A stretch of DNA of 64,000 nucleotides from Cohaesibacter sp. (GTDB taxonomy: Bacteria; Pseudomonadota; Alphaproteobacteria; Rhizobiales; Cohaesibacteraceae): contig JAOXSG010000131.1 in the NCBI GenBank assembly GCA_025800105.1, positions 1-64,000 of the forward strand. The letters run 5' to 3'. Each line of letters starts with the position of its first letter. The first letter of the stretch is position 1. Positions 15,718-24,934 of the stretch are shown piece by piece. The position numbers and the translations under genes are program-made. The notes under the pieces were generated by a model, which was given only the letters and a program-made list of their open reading frames with translations, ran no database searches and was not told where the DNA came from.

Positions 15718-16977
15718 TTAGATATGCAGGGATGGCTGGCGCGTGGTCGCGCGCTGCTGCGAGACATCAGGGCTATTGAGATAATCCGCCACCATCAGCG
15801 ACAAGCGCCTGCGCTCACGCACATGTCTGGCCCGGATTGCCTCTATCTCTTTGAGCAATCCCTGCCGCTGGCGTTTATGCTTACCATAGAGCGCTTCGCG
15901 TTCCTCATCATCACGATGATTGCACAACCGCAAATCCCGCTCATTCTCAGCCCGTAGCTTTTTGTGACGGCCTGACAGACGATCCCAAAGGCCGCGCCAG
16001 CCTTTATTTAACCGCTCCATACGGGCAATCTGTTCCCAATGCTTGCGGCTTTGATGTAACGAGCCCAGTTCCTTGCGTTCCTGCCTTTGTCTGGCAACAA
16101 GTTTGGATTTGCGAAGCTTTTGCGGTTCCAGCTCTTCATTCTGTTACTGATCAGATTGATCAATGAAGGCCAGCAGGCGGTCTGTTACCTTACTGCGCAG
16201 GGCCTTACTGGCTTCATCAACGCTTTGCAGGCCTTCAGGGGAGCCAAGCCTGGCTTTGACCTCTCGGGTTTTGAGAGCCAGCCATTTTGGCACGGAATAG
16301 ACCGTGCCATAGATATCAACGGCGACAAAACCGCGTCGATCTCCCTTGGCCAGCCGATAGCCTTTGGAGGCCAAAGCTGCTGCAAAGCTCTTTCTGTCAT
16401 CACTTTGCGCCCAAGCATCGCGGAAGTGCCACTTGATCTCCCTTGGATCAAGGCCGAGGCGTTGCGCCTGTTGCCATTGATCAAGGGTGAAGTTATCCGG
16501 TGAGGCCCCACCCAAATGCTGATGGCCTTGAGGTAACTCCCATTCATGATCAAGAAACAGCTCTTTGCTGAGCTTTTGCAGTTTCCGTTTGAAGTGAGAC
16601 ATATTCACCGCCTTCATCTCGGCGGCATCAATACGCGACCAGACGGCATGGGCGTGCCGTCTGCCTTCTTTCTCATGAATGACAATGGCCCGTGGCTGAC
16701 CATTGAGGCCAAGAGCGCTTTCAGCACGCTCAACGGCCTCAACCAGATCATTGACGCTGGCATCTTCATCCTTGGGAGGATTAAAGCTGCATGAGAACAG
16801 ATATTGTTGGCATTTTGTGCCTTTGGCGCACATCTCAGCTTCGCGCAAAGCACCATTTAAGTCAGAGGCAATAAACCCGCGCAGCTCATGCAGGGTGATA
16901 TGGTCATTATCCCAATCATTCATCAAATGATCGGCCAACCGGGTTGCCCCAGCCCGCTGAGAGGCTTTGATGATCAT
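15718..16977 (-). pseudogene. Relaxase (mobilization nuclease) split by an in-frame TAA
   Basis: The N-terminal 277 residues are a relaxase: an N-terminal segment MIIKASQRAGATRLADHLMN, and the histidine cluster IHEKEGRRHAHAVWSRID (about residues 98-115), which is the HxH metal motif of VirD2/MobA-type nicking enzymes. A TAA at 16144-16146 ends the frame after SDQ. The same frame then continues for 141 residues with a highly charged coiled coil (QNEELEPQKLRKSKL to QQRATTRQPSLHI). Relaxases of this type normally carry such a tail, so this looks like a nonsense mutation in a protein of about 419 residues. The nuclease part is intact and could still be made. The start overlaps mobC by 4 bases. 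Confidence 0.8.
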
Positions 16978-17402
16978 GACAAACCCTCCCGCGAACCAAG
17001 GCCAAGCATCAATGCATTACGCATCCATGCAATGTCAGCACAGCTCTGCTTAATCTGCTGAGTGGTCACCTCATCCAGAGGCAAAGCCCCACAACGCACC
17101 GCATTGGCCAGTTCCGCCAAATCCGGTGCTATCCCGGATTGCCCCAGACGGGCCAGAACCTGACCCAATATCTGATGATCCAACAACACATTGCGCGGAC
17201 TAAGCCGCATCGCCACGGCATGTTCAGCAAACAACAAGGACTTGGCATAGGCAGACACGGGCAAGTCACCCGCGCGTGCTTCCAGATCGGCCTTTTGCTC
17301 GCCAGTCAGTCGAATAGAGAGAGGGGAAGGATATTTTGTGCCGCCGGAGGATGGAACCTTCCGGCAGGCTTCATCGTCAAACAAACTGGTACGGAAGATC
17401 AT
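16974..17402 (-). CDS. MobC-like relaxosome protein
   Basis: The protein has 142 residues. The middle carries SIRLTGEQKADLEARAGDLPVSAYAKSLL, the ribbon-helix-helix-like segment found in MobC proteins. It then carries a helical region LGQVLARLGQ...DLAELANAVRCGALPLD. MobC binds near oriT and helps the relaxase open the DNA. The gene is first in the operon mobC-relaxase-coupling protein, and its stop overlaps the relaxase start. The likely oriT lies just upstream (17403-17575). Confidence 0.75.
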   Translation of the reverse strand: MIFRTSLFDDEACRKVPSSGGTKYPSPLSIRLTGEQKADLEARAGDLPVSAYAKSLLFAEHAVAMRLSPRNVLLDHQILGQVLARLGQSGIAPDLAELANAVRCGALPLDEVTTQQIKQSCADIAWMRNALMLGLGSREGLS

Positions 17403-17706
17403 CGCTCAAACCCTCCAAGTTCGTTCTCAATGTCTTTTAGAGTGTTATTCCAGTCTTCAAGAACCTCGAAAAGTGCAAGTGAGGTTTCTCCCTCTACCCG
17501 CACCATTTTACTGGCGCTTTGCCGCCCACCAACCCAAAGCGCTGGGTTTGGTTCGAGGTTTTTCCTCTAACCTGTACCAAGAATATGGCAAGACCCTGAT
17601 AAATTATCTATATTTGTCAAAGGTTTATTTTTTGTTTGCCTCTAAGTTGTTGCGCGTGTCTTCCTTTACATTTCTGTCGAATATTGCGGGTCAGATATGT
17701 CCTGTT
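17403..17706. other. Right boundary of the element; hairpins compatible with oriT
   Basis: These 304 bases hold no gene. Two adjacent inverted repeats are visible. AACCC (17531-17535) pairs with GGGTT (17544-17548). GGTTcGAGG (17550-17558) pairs with CCTCtAACC (17564-17572) around a T5 loop. A position directly upstream of mobC is where oriT normally lies. At 17497-17506 the sequence CCCGCACCAT repeats the last ten bases around the 3' end of tRNA-Leu (587-596), which may mark the right attachment site. The remainder, 17575-17706, is AT-rich. Confidence 0.4.
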
Positions 17707-19260
17707 TTAAAGGCATGCAGACTGTTTCTGAATGAGAAAGATTTGCTCAATTTTTTTGCGATCAATTTTGCCGTGCGCGTTGAGTGGTAGATTATTGAGC
17801 TGTTTAAATTTTCTGGGTACCATATATGCGGGAAGCGATTGAGTTAGAAATTCTGGAAGATCGTTCGGCATCGCGTCCACAGGAACAATCCCTGCGCATA
17901 GCTCAAGGCCTAGATCTTTGCCACACAAGCTTGTCGCTGCCTGTTTTATTTTGGGATGCGATGTTAGGGCTCGATCAATTTCTTCGAGTTCAATACGCAA
18001 ACCGTTTAGTTGGACTTGTGTATCAGTACGGCCGTGAAACTCGATTAAGCCGTCCTTGGAGATGGACCCCATATCGCCTGTGCGATAGATGCGTTTTGGA
18101 TTGCCGTCGATTGCGTCTGTTATGACGAAGGCTTTATCTGTTTTTTGTGGTTCGCGCAGGTAGCCAAGTGCAAGGCCGGGACCAGAAATACATATCTCAC
18201 CGATCCCACCGTCCGAAACCGGTCGCAGATCTTTGTCAAGAAGATGTATTCCACGATGGGCCAGAGGATATCCCAGAGGTACGGTCAGTGCGTCTTCTGG
18301 CATTTCGCAAATTGGAAAATAGGTTGCGATAAAAGTGATTTCGGTTGGTCCGTAGGCATTGATGATGGACAGCTTGGGTGCAAGTGTGCTTGCCTTCAAA
18401 ACATGTGTCGGAGACAGGGCCTCTCCACCCACTAAGAGTGTGTCCAGCGCCTGCAACATCTTGGGCGCATCATCGACGACCATATTGAAGAGTGATGCGG
18501 TCAAGATGACTGTGTTAACGCCTTGTTCTATGATTTCGGCAGTCAGACGTCCTATGGTCGGGACTGCGCTAGAGAATAGTGCACAGCGACCGCCATGCAG
18601 CAGGGGTGCCCAAATTTCGAAGGTCATTGGATCGAAGCTGGGAGCAAAATGTTGCAAGGTTACAATGCTGGGTGATAGCGGAGCATAAATCTGATTGGAA
18701 AGAAGACTTATGACGCCTCGGTGCGGTATGAGTACTCCTTTGGGAACACCGCTCGATCCTGAGGTGAAATTGACATAGGCTAAGTCCTCTGGCGACAAGT
18801 TGATTGCGGGAAGGGGGACTGATGCGCGCTCTGATTCCTTTAGAATTTCTTCGAAATCGAGTATCAAGCTGTTGGGTGCTAGATCCTCTTTGGTGGTCGA
18901 ATCGACGATGATAATCGGCGTTTGGGCGATGTCGAGGACCGTAATGACGCGCTCTTTTGGCCATGCCGGGTTGATCGGTAGATAGGCTGCCCCGGCCTTC
19001 AGGATGCCCAATAGCGCCACTACGAAATCCGGTGTTCGCAACATGCTAACGGCTATGATGCTGCCTTTGGTAATCCCACGGGCATATAGGGCAAGGGCAA
19101 TGCGGGAGGCTTTATGATCGAGTTCTCCATAGCTTAGGGATTGGCCCGAAGCTGAGACGGCCACTGATTTGGGCTTACTCCGAGCTTGCTGTGTGAAGAG
19201 GGAGGTGATTGTCTCTGTCTCGACAAGGGTTTGATCGGTCATTGTGTCAACGGACGACAT
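17707..19260 (-). CDS. Stand-alone NRPS adenylation domain (second)
   Basis: The protein has about 517 residues from ATG 19260; ATG 19242 is equally possible, and both overlap or abut the carrier gene. The usual adenylation motifs are in order: LKAGAAYLPINP (A2), YVNFTSGSSGVPKG (A3), FAPSFDPMTFEIW (A4), NAYGPTEITF (A5), GEICISGPGLALGY (A6), YRTGDMG (A7), FHGRTDTQVQLNGLRIELEEID (A8), LPAYMVP (A9) and NAHGKIDRK (A10). The conserved A10 lysine is present. It activates an amino acid as the adenylate and loads it on a carrier, presumably the neighbouring 85-residue protein. Substrate cannot be deduced reliably. It is the last gene of the operon. Confidence 0.92.
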   Translation of the reverse strand: MSSVDTMTDQTLVETETITSLFTQQARSKPKSVAVSASGQSLSYGELDHKASRIALALYARGITKGSIIAVSMLRTPDFVVALLGILKAGAAYLPINPAWPKERVITVLDIAQTPIIIVDSTTKEDLAPNSLILDFEEILKESERASVPLPAINLSPEDLAYVNFTSGSSGVPKGVLIPHRGVISLLSNQIYAPLSPSIVTLQHFAPSFDPMTFEIWAPLLHGGRCALFSSAVPTIGRLTAEIIEQGVNTVILTASLFNMVVDDAPKMLQALDTLLVGGEALSPTHVLKASTLAPKLSIINAYGPTEITFIATYFPICEMPEDALTVPLGYPLAHRGIHLLDKDLRPVSDGGIGEICISGPGLALGYLREPQKTDKAFVITDAIDGNPKRIYRTGDMGSISKDGLIEFHGRTDTQVQLNGLRIELEEIDRALTSHPKIKQAATSLCGKDLGLELCAGIVPVDAMPNDLPEFLTQSLPAYMVPRKFKQLNNLPLNAHGKIDRKKIEQIFLIQKQSACL

Positions 19261-19504
19261 TTTTTGAAATCGTCGCAACAATGGATTCGAACCGTTGGTC
19301 TGTGTAGAGATCTTCGGGTGAAAGCGCATCTATTCCAAATTTGCCTTCCACAGCAGAGATGAATTTGATGGCTGCCAGAGACGTTCCTCCAAGGTCGAAA
19401 AACCCGTCATTGGCATGGATTTCTTTCGTCTTGAACAGATCTTTCCAAGTTTGCTTTACGAAGTCGGATATTTTTTGATGCATATTCATCTGAAGATCAA
19501 TCAC
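19247..19504 (-). CDS. Stand-alone peptidyl/aryl carrier protein
   Basis: This 85-residue protein is a single carrier domain. The phosphopantetheine site is FFDLGGTSLAAIKF, with the serine of GGTS as attachment point (about residue 42). It overlaps the exporter gene upstream by 8 bases and the second adenylation gene downstream by about 14, so all three are translationally coupled. It is the natural partner of the second adenylation protein and would be activated by the phosphopantetheinyl transferase at 25233-25979. The start MIDLQMNMHQ at 19504 may be replaced by an internal ATG. Confidence 0.92.
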   Translation of the reverse strand: MIDLQMNMHQKISDFVKQTWKDLFKTKEIHANDGFFDLGGTSLAAIKFISAVEGKFGIDALSPEDLYTDQRFESIVATISKNVVR

Positions 19505-20870
19505 TGTTAAAACTCCCTTCTTGTTTCATTTTGGGTTGCAGCAAAAGGAATGTGAGTGCCCCGCCCAGTGCGGCGACGAGTGCACAAGTTAGAAACAGGA
19601 TCGTGAAATTCTTCAGCTGTCCGATATCAAGCACAAGCGTGAGGCTTAATAATGCGGTCCCAAGTGCAAAACCGCCTTGGCGCAAGATTGTCATGAGTGC
19701 TGTGACCGCTCCGGCCTGATCCTGCGATACCGAGGCGATCAATGCACCTGAGACTTGGGTTTGCATGGCAGCGGCTCCTGATCCGGCCAGCACCATGCCA
19801 GCAATAGTGAAGCCGTAGCTTATGTGATGGGAGCCAATAGCAATGGCCAAACATCCAAGCGCGACAATCAGCAGGCCGCTGGAGAAGAATTTTGCCTCCG
19901 ACCAGCGTTTTGCAACATCCGTCACCAAATATGGGACGAGGAACATTGGCAAAGTAAAAGCCAATAGGACATAAGCACTCTGTTGGGTATCAATCTCGAA
20001 CACGTCTTTCAGATAGAGCGGAATGAATACGATCAGCGACCAATAGCTGATAGATAGGCAAAGGGGGACAAGTGCAAGGCCGTTAAATGTAGCATTTTGG
20101 AAAATTGTCATCTGCACGGCAGGGGTCTCAGCCCGCATTTCGATCCATACAAATGCTGTGAGCAATAGTCCCAAGATCGTCACAACTGGTATGACACCGA
20201 TCTCATGCCCGGCAATGCTAGGACCATTTAGCATCGACCAAGAGGCGATCAGAAGGAAAGAGCCAAAAGTCAGAATCCCAGGTAAATCAAGTGATTTAAT
20301 CTTCTCACCCTTCCTTTCTTTCATACCGAGCAATGCACCTGCTGCGATTAGGAGGCAGACAGGCACATTGATCAGGAAAATCCAGATCCAACCAAACTGG
20401 TTAGCAATGATCCCGCCGAGACCCGGTCCAACGGCAAGGGCAGATCCGCTGATAACGCCCATGATAGCAAAGGCTTCGACCCGCTGTGCTTTTTGGGGGT
20501 AAAGATGGCCCATAAGGGCATAGCCGCCGCAGACGATGAAAGCTGCGGCACATCCCTGCAAAATGCGACCCGCGAGTATCACAGTGAGACTGTCTGCCAT
20601 TGCACAGATCACGGAGGCGGTTAAAAATAGGAAGGTTCCCATGACCAGAGCCAGTCTGTTACCAAAACGATCGGAAACCGCGCCAGCGCCGATTAGGAAA
20701 ACAGTGAATGCCAAGCCATAGGCATTCATAATCCAGATGGATGTCGAAACATCTAGTGATAGATCCTCACGAATGGCGGGCAACGCCAGAGACACAGCAG
20801 TCACGTCAAAGGTTGCCATAAAGGCTCCAAGCCCCATGATAGTCGCTGGCCAATATTCAATCAGTTTCAT
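19497..20870 (-). CDS. MFS exporter, DHA2 (EmrB/QacA) family
   Basis: This 457-residue inner-membrane protein has about 14 membrane helices. It shows the MFS signature after helix 2 (GAGAVSDRFGNRLAL), helix 1 with TFDVTAVSLALPAI, and the antiporter motif region SALAVGPGLGGIIANQFGW in helix 5. DHA2 proteins are proton-driven drug exporters. Within this operon it most likely exports the peptide product and gives self-protection. It overlaps the carrier gene by 8 bases and follows the condensation gene after about 80 bases, the only sizeable gap in the operon. Confidence 0.88.
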   Translation of the reverse strand: MKLIEYWPATIMGLGAFMATFDVTAVSLALPAIREDLSLDVSTSIWIMNAYGLAFTVFLIGAGAVSDRFGNRLALVMGTFLFLTASVICAMADSLTVILAGRILQGCAAAFIVCGGYALMGHLYPQKAQRVEAFAIMGVISGSALAVGPGLGGIIANQFGWIWIFLINVPVCLLIAAGALLGMKERKGEKIKSLDLPGILTFGSFLLIASWSMLNGPSIAGHEIGVIPVVTILGLLLTAFVWIEMRAETPAVQMTIFQNATFNGLALVPLCLSISYWSLIVFIPLYLKDVFEIDTQQSAYVLLAFTLPMFLVPYLVTDVAKRWSEAKFFSSGLLIVALGCLAIAIGSHHISYGFTIAGMVLAGSGAAAMQTQVSGALIASVSQDQAGAVTALMTILRQGGFALGTALLSLTLVLDIGQLKNFTILFLTCALVAALGGALTFLLLQPKMKQEGSFNSD

Positions 20871-20950
20871 GCCCTTATCTATCCTATTTCATGCAATTGA
20901 ATGTTCGATATCGGCTTGTATTGTCGCAAAAAAGCGGTGGATGTCTCAGA

Positions 20951-22312
20951 TCACGCAGTGTCGCTGATCGTATCCAGCAAATTCAGAAAGGTCTTAATCA
21001 AAGCGCAGCAGTCCTCATGGTCGAATAAGCCGTCTGAGAATTGCCAAAACATTCTGGTGTTAACAGTGCCGCGCTCCGCGTTTGCGGGGATTGTGACGAC
21101 ATTGATGTCGAATTTCGCCGTCTGATTTTGGATTTCTTCGATGTAGCCTTTGGCACCTTTAAGTTCAATTTTGGGCACATAGGAATCGTGGAAGCTAAAA
21201 CAATGCTGAAAAATTGGGTTTTTGCCTTTCTTTTGGATGAGACCCAACTCACGTACGAGGCTACTCAATGGTAAGTCCTGAAAACGCAAGGCGCGGAATA
21301 GTGAGGTCTGTATGTAGCGGCAAACTGAGCGCAGGTCCGTATTTGGGGCCACTTTGACACGTATCGGTGTGGTATTGACTACCATACCAATCATCGGCTC
21401 GATTTCTGTTTCAGTGCGGGCGCTGACAGCTGTGCCGATGGCAAAATCCTCTGCGCCGGTTGCTTGCGACAGGACCATCGAAAAGACCGAGAACATTACT
21501 ACGAACTCGGAAACTTTGAGCCGCTTTGCTGTTGACACAACCGCGCCGTAAGTTTCTGGCGAAATGTTGAGTTCGAAATTTCTACCTTTTAGCGATGCTT
21601 CGGTCATCTGGCGGGTAGAGGCGCTGGTTTCCATCGTGATGCCCGAAAGATAGTCTTGCCAGAATGCAATCGCATTGCGGCCATACTCCCCTCGGATACG
21701 CGCACGCTGCCAGGCTACGAACTGTTGGTATTGAACCGGCGGCGGCGATATGTTTGGTTGTCGGCCATCCTTGAGTGCATTGTAAGTTTCCAGCAGTTCA
21801 TTCCAAAATAGGCCAAAAGACCAGCCATCATGTATCACATGGTGCTCAATATGGATGATCCGCCACTTATCCTGAGAGAGCTGGGCGACGCGAATATCCA
21901 GTAACGGCAAGCTTTTAAGGTTGAAGCTGTGCCGCATACATTCTTGTTTTAACTCTGCAAATATCTCTTCTTGTTGGGGCTCTGGCACATCGGATAGATC
22001 ATGAAAACCGGCTTTGAAGTTGAAACTTGGATGCACGGTTGCGGTGTAGCCTCTTGGTCCCAGATCGATCGTTGTGCGTAGTATCTCGTGACGGCTGATG
22101 ACATCGTTGATAGCCTTCTCGAACAGTGCTGTGTCGAAAATCCCGGTCCATTGAATGATTGCCTGCGCGTTATAGGCTTTGGTGCCGGGATAGAACGCTT
22201 CTAATAGGCAAATCTGCTCTTGGTTGACTGAAATCTCGGATGATGGCAGGTAGCTGCTGATGCTGGATTCATCCGAAGTTGCGGCCATTTTCTGTGTGGT
22301 TGCGAGCGTCAT
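20951..22312 (-). CDS. Stand-alone NRPS condensation domain
   Basis: The protein has 453 residues. The catalytic motif is HIEHHVIHDGWSFGLF (HHxxxDG). The N-terminal SVNQEQICLLEAF, ISRHEILRTT and the late motif RDFQDLP-like FRALRFQDLPLSSLVREL are all condensation-domain landmarks, as is IGMVVNTTPIR. It joins the acyl or aminoacyl groups held by two carrier proteins. As a free protein it must recognise its carriers in trans. Its start overlaps the stop of the carrier-methyltransferase gene by 4 bases (ATGA). It is a single C domain, so only one peptide bond is predicted for the cluster. Confidence 0.92.
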   Translation of the reverse strand: MTLATTQKMAATSDESSISSYLPSSEISVNQEQICLLEAFYPGTKAYNAQAIIQWTGIFDTALFEKAINDVISRHEILRTTIDLGPRGYTATVHPSFNFKAGFHDLSDVPEPQQEEIFAELKQECMRHSFNLKSLPLLDIRVAQLSQDKWRIIHIEHHVIHDGWSFGLFWNELLETYNALKDGRQPNISPPPVQYQQFVAWQRARIRGEYGRNAIAFWQDYLSGITMETSASTRQMTEASLKGRNFELNISPETYGAVVSTAKRLKVSEFVVMFSVFSMVLSQATGAEDFAIGTAVSARTETEIEPMIGMVVNTTPIRVKVAPNTDLRSVCRYIQTSLFRALRFQDLPLSSLVRELGLIQKKGKNPIFQHCFSFHDSYVPKIELKGAKGYIEEIQNQTAKFDINVVTIPANAERGTVNTRMFWQFSDGLFDHEDCCALIKTFLNLLDTISDTA

Positions 22313-23397
22313 GTTGATTGCCCTGTCACGAACATATAGCGGAACTGTTCGATCCCGGCCTCGTAGGCGGCCTCTTTATATCTGAATTCCCAAAGCTCTC
22401 GGCTACCCTCATCCGAAAATTGTTGTTCAAGCGATTCAAGTACCTCTTTTTTCTGGCGCCAATGTTCGTTTTCCTCACGGCTGAGATCAAAGGTCTCATA
22501 ACCATCGAACACTTCTTTTAATTCGGACGCCAACTGTGTTCGGTCAGGCGACCATGTTTGTTTGGTGAAAGTGCGCTTGGGATAGGTGCGGATAATTCCC
22601 AACTTGACATCTGGCTGACCAATCTTGCGGAAGCATTGCAGCAGATCCGGCAGCGATGGTGCATAGTAAATGGTGTCGATGGATATGATATGGCTGAAGG
22701 TTCCAGCGGCGAACTCTAACTTGGCAATGTCCATTTCGTGAAATTCCAGCCCCTCATTGCCCAGTGCCATAGACTTGGCAAATTTGATTGCACTTGCGGA
22801 CAGATCTACGCCAATCACCTTGGCCCCGGTCGCCTCTGCGATGTATTTTGAGATCAGACCGTATCCGCAACCCATATCCAGCACGATATCGCCTTTTTTG
22901 ATTGCAAGTCGTTGGATCAACAGATCGAGTTGTTCCTTGTCAGCCATGCCATGCTGACCAAAATTGTCGCCGTAAACATTGCGACAAAATTCTGCGTGGG
23001 CCTCGCTTTGCATCGCTTGGGCGTAATAATTCTCAAAAAAGGTGTTGCGGGTTTCGCGTCGTTCTGGAGAGTTGTAGCCCAATAGCCGCTCTGATTGTGA
23101 CGACGAACCATCAGGTGCCTGTGCTTCTTCTACTCTCTCTTGATTGTCCAGATTGGCAACAAATCCAGAGAATTTTGCCAGAGTTGGGTTCTCGACAAGT
23201 GCAAATAGCGGTACTTTTTTGCCAATCTTCTTTTCGATTTGCGTCACCGCTAGCATGGCGGTTAGGGAGTGCCCTCCTGCGCCGAAGAAGTCCGTATCTT
23301 CTGAAATTTCTTCGCTTGGCAGGTCAAGCAATTCTGACCAGATTGGGGCTAAAGCTTCAAAGGTCTGTTTTTGGTCAAGTGCAACTTGCTGAGACAT
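22309..23397 (-). CDS. Carrier protein fused to an SAM methyltransferase
   Basis: The protein has 362 residues from ATG 23397, four bases from the upstream stop and preceded by AGAAGGA. Residues about 10-85 form a carrier domain with FFGAGGHSLTAML, whose serine is the phosphopantetheine site. After a linker, residues about 120-362 form a class I SAM-dependent methyltransferase with motif I IVLDMGCGYGLIS and the acidic GVDLSASAIKFA loop. Fusion to the carrier suggests the methyl group is added to the carrier-bound intermediate (N-, O- or C-methylation is not resolved). It fits between the first adenylation protein and the condensation protein. Confidence 0.88.
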   Translation of the reverse strand: MSQQVALDQKQTFEALAPIWSELLDLPSEEISEDTDFFGAGGHSLTAMLAVTQIEKKIGKKVPLFALVENPTLAKFSGFVANLDNQERVEEAQAPDGSSSQSERLLGYNSPERRETRNTFFENYYAQAMQSEAHAEFCRNVYGDNFGQHGMADKEQLDLLIQRLAIKKGDIVLDMGCGYGLISKYIAEATGAKVIGVDLSASAIKFAKSMALGNEGLEFHEMDIAKLEFAAGTFSHIISIDTIYYAPSLPDLLQCFRKIGQPDVKLGIIRTYPKRTFTKQTWSPDRTQLASELKEVFDGYETFDLSREENEHWRQKKEVLESLEQQFSDEGSRELWEFRYKEAAYEAGIEQFRYMFVTGQST

Positions 23398-23398
23398 A

Positions 23399-24934
23399 TC
23401 ATTTTTCCTTCTTCCCAATGAGGGTTAAGAGCTTCTCACGATCAACTTTCTGGTTCTGGGATAATGGGAGTTCGGCGACAGTGCGGATGACGCTCGGCAC
23501 CATATAGTCGGGCAGCACTTGGGCGAGGGCTCTTTTGAGATCTACAATATCTAGATCACTCTTATTTGAGACCACCGCAGCGGCAAGAATATGTGTGTCG
23601 TGTTCCGAGATCGCAAAGACAAATGCAGATTTGATGGTGACGATATCAAGTATGGCTGCCGTCACCTCGGCGAGCTCCACGCGATTTCCGCGAATTTTAA
23701 CTTGGTCGTCTTTGCGACCAAGAAATTCGAGAATGCCATCTTCCCGGCGCCGAACCAAATCGCCCGTTCGATAGGATCTTGTACCGGCAGGGGAGGAGTG
23801 TTCCGAAAAAACTTTAGCTGTTTTCTCTGGAAGATTGATGTATCCCGGCGCTATATTCGGTCCGGCGATGATTAGCTCACCTGCCCCTTCACCCTCCAGC
23901 ACCTCGCCTTGCTCGTTCTCAATTTTCGCCTTGACGTCGGGGATGGGGCGGCCAATTGGTACGGATCCCTTTTTGTCCTGACGTGGATCGAAACTATGCA
24001 CGATACAGCCTACCGTTGCTTCTGTTGGGCCATATTCATTGATTATAACAGCTCCGTCTGCGAGCATAGGTTGGACTTTTGCAGCCAAGTTAACATTAAG
24101 ATTTTCGCCGCCGACGATGACCCGTGTTAGATGTGAGAGATCCATCGGAAGCTCAGACAAAAGCCGTAGATAGGCTGGTGTGATCTTGAGAATGTTAGTC
24201 TTGATGTCGGCTGCAATCTCTCGAATGACAAATGGATCGGTGATGCCGTCAAAGATTGAGATTGAAGCACCAGCGAGCAGTGGTGGGAAGATACTGGTCA
24301 TTGTGAAGTCGAATGTCAGCGTTGAATAAAGCGCGATACGGTCTTGCATATTGGGAAAGTAAGTTTCAGACGCCCATGCTGCATAAGACATCAGATTGGC
24401 ATGTGTGATGCCGACACCTTTCGGTCTGCCGGTTGATCCAGAGGTATACAGAATATAGGCAAGATCGCTTGCATTGACCTTGGGAGCTGTATGGCTTGCT
24501 GCTGACGCGGTTTGATTATTTGCGTCAATACATTCAAGACCCAGGCTTTGAGCAAGAGACAGATTTGCTTTGTCGGTGATACATAGGCGGGTTTCACTGT
24601 CTTGGACGATTAAGGCCAAACGTGCAGCTGGCACTCTTGGGTCAAGTGGTACGAAGGCACCCCCGGCCTTTAAGACGGCAAGTATTGAGGTTACCATGGC
24701 CATGGAGTGACCAACAACAATTGCAACTTTGATACCCGGTTTGCAACCACGCGCAATAAGGCTTTCCTTGAGGCGATCTGACCTTTCTCTGGCATCTGAA
24801 TATGTCATCTGCTGATCGCCGCTGGCCAATGCAATACGGTCATGATTATCCAAGAAGCTCTTATTCAGTGAGCTTAAGAGAGTGGATGGGATAACAGCCT
24901 TTTGCTCGGCTCGATCTATAGGGCTCATTGTCAC
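23399..24934 (-). CDS. Stand-alone NRPS adenylation domain (first)
   Basis: This 511-residue protein carries the full motif set: LKAGGAFVPLDP (A2), AYILYTSGSTGRPKG (A3), STLTFDFTMTSIF (A4), NEYGPTEATVG (A5), GELIIAGPNIAPGY (A6), YRTGDLV (A7), FLGRKDDQVKIRGNRVELAEV (A8), LPDYMVP (A9) and NQKVDREKL (A10). It loads an amino acid on the carrier domain of the next protein. Its binding-pocket segment after FDF differs from that of the second adenylation domain (FDPMTFEIW), so the two probably accept different substrates. The start overlaps the stop of the unrecognised 100-residue gene (ATGA). Confidence 0.92.
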   Translation of the reverse strand: MTMSPIDRAEQKAVIPSTLLSSLNKSFLDNHDRIALASGDQQMTYSDARERSDRLKESLIARGCKPGIKVAIVVGHSMAMVTSILAVLKAGGAFVPLDPRVPAARLALIVQDSETRLCITDKANLSLAQSLGLECIDANNQTASAASHTAPKVNASDLAYILYTSGSTGRPKGVGITHANLMSYAAWASETYFPNMQDRIALYSTLTFDFTMTSIFPPLLAGASISIFDGITDPFVIREIAADIKTNILKITPAYLRLLSELPMDLSHLTRVIVGGENLNVNLAAKVQPMLADGAVIINEYGPTEATVGCIVHSFDPRQDKKGSVPIGRPIPDVKAKIENEQGEVLEGEGAGELIIAGPNIAPGYINLPEKTAKVFSEHSSPAGTRSYRTGDLVRRREDGILEFLGRKDDQVKIRGNRVELAEVTAAILDIVTIKSAFVFAISEHDTHILAAAVVSNKSDLDIVDLKRALAQVLPDYMVPSVIRTVAELPLSQNQKVDREKLLTLIGKKEK

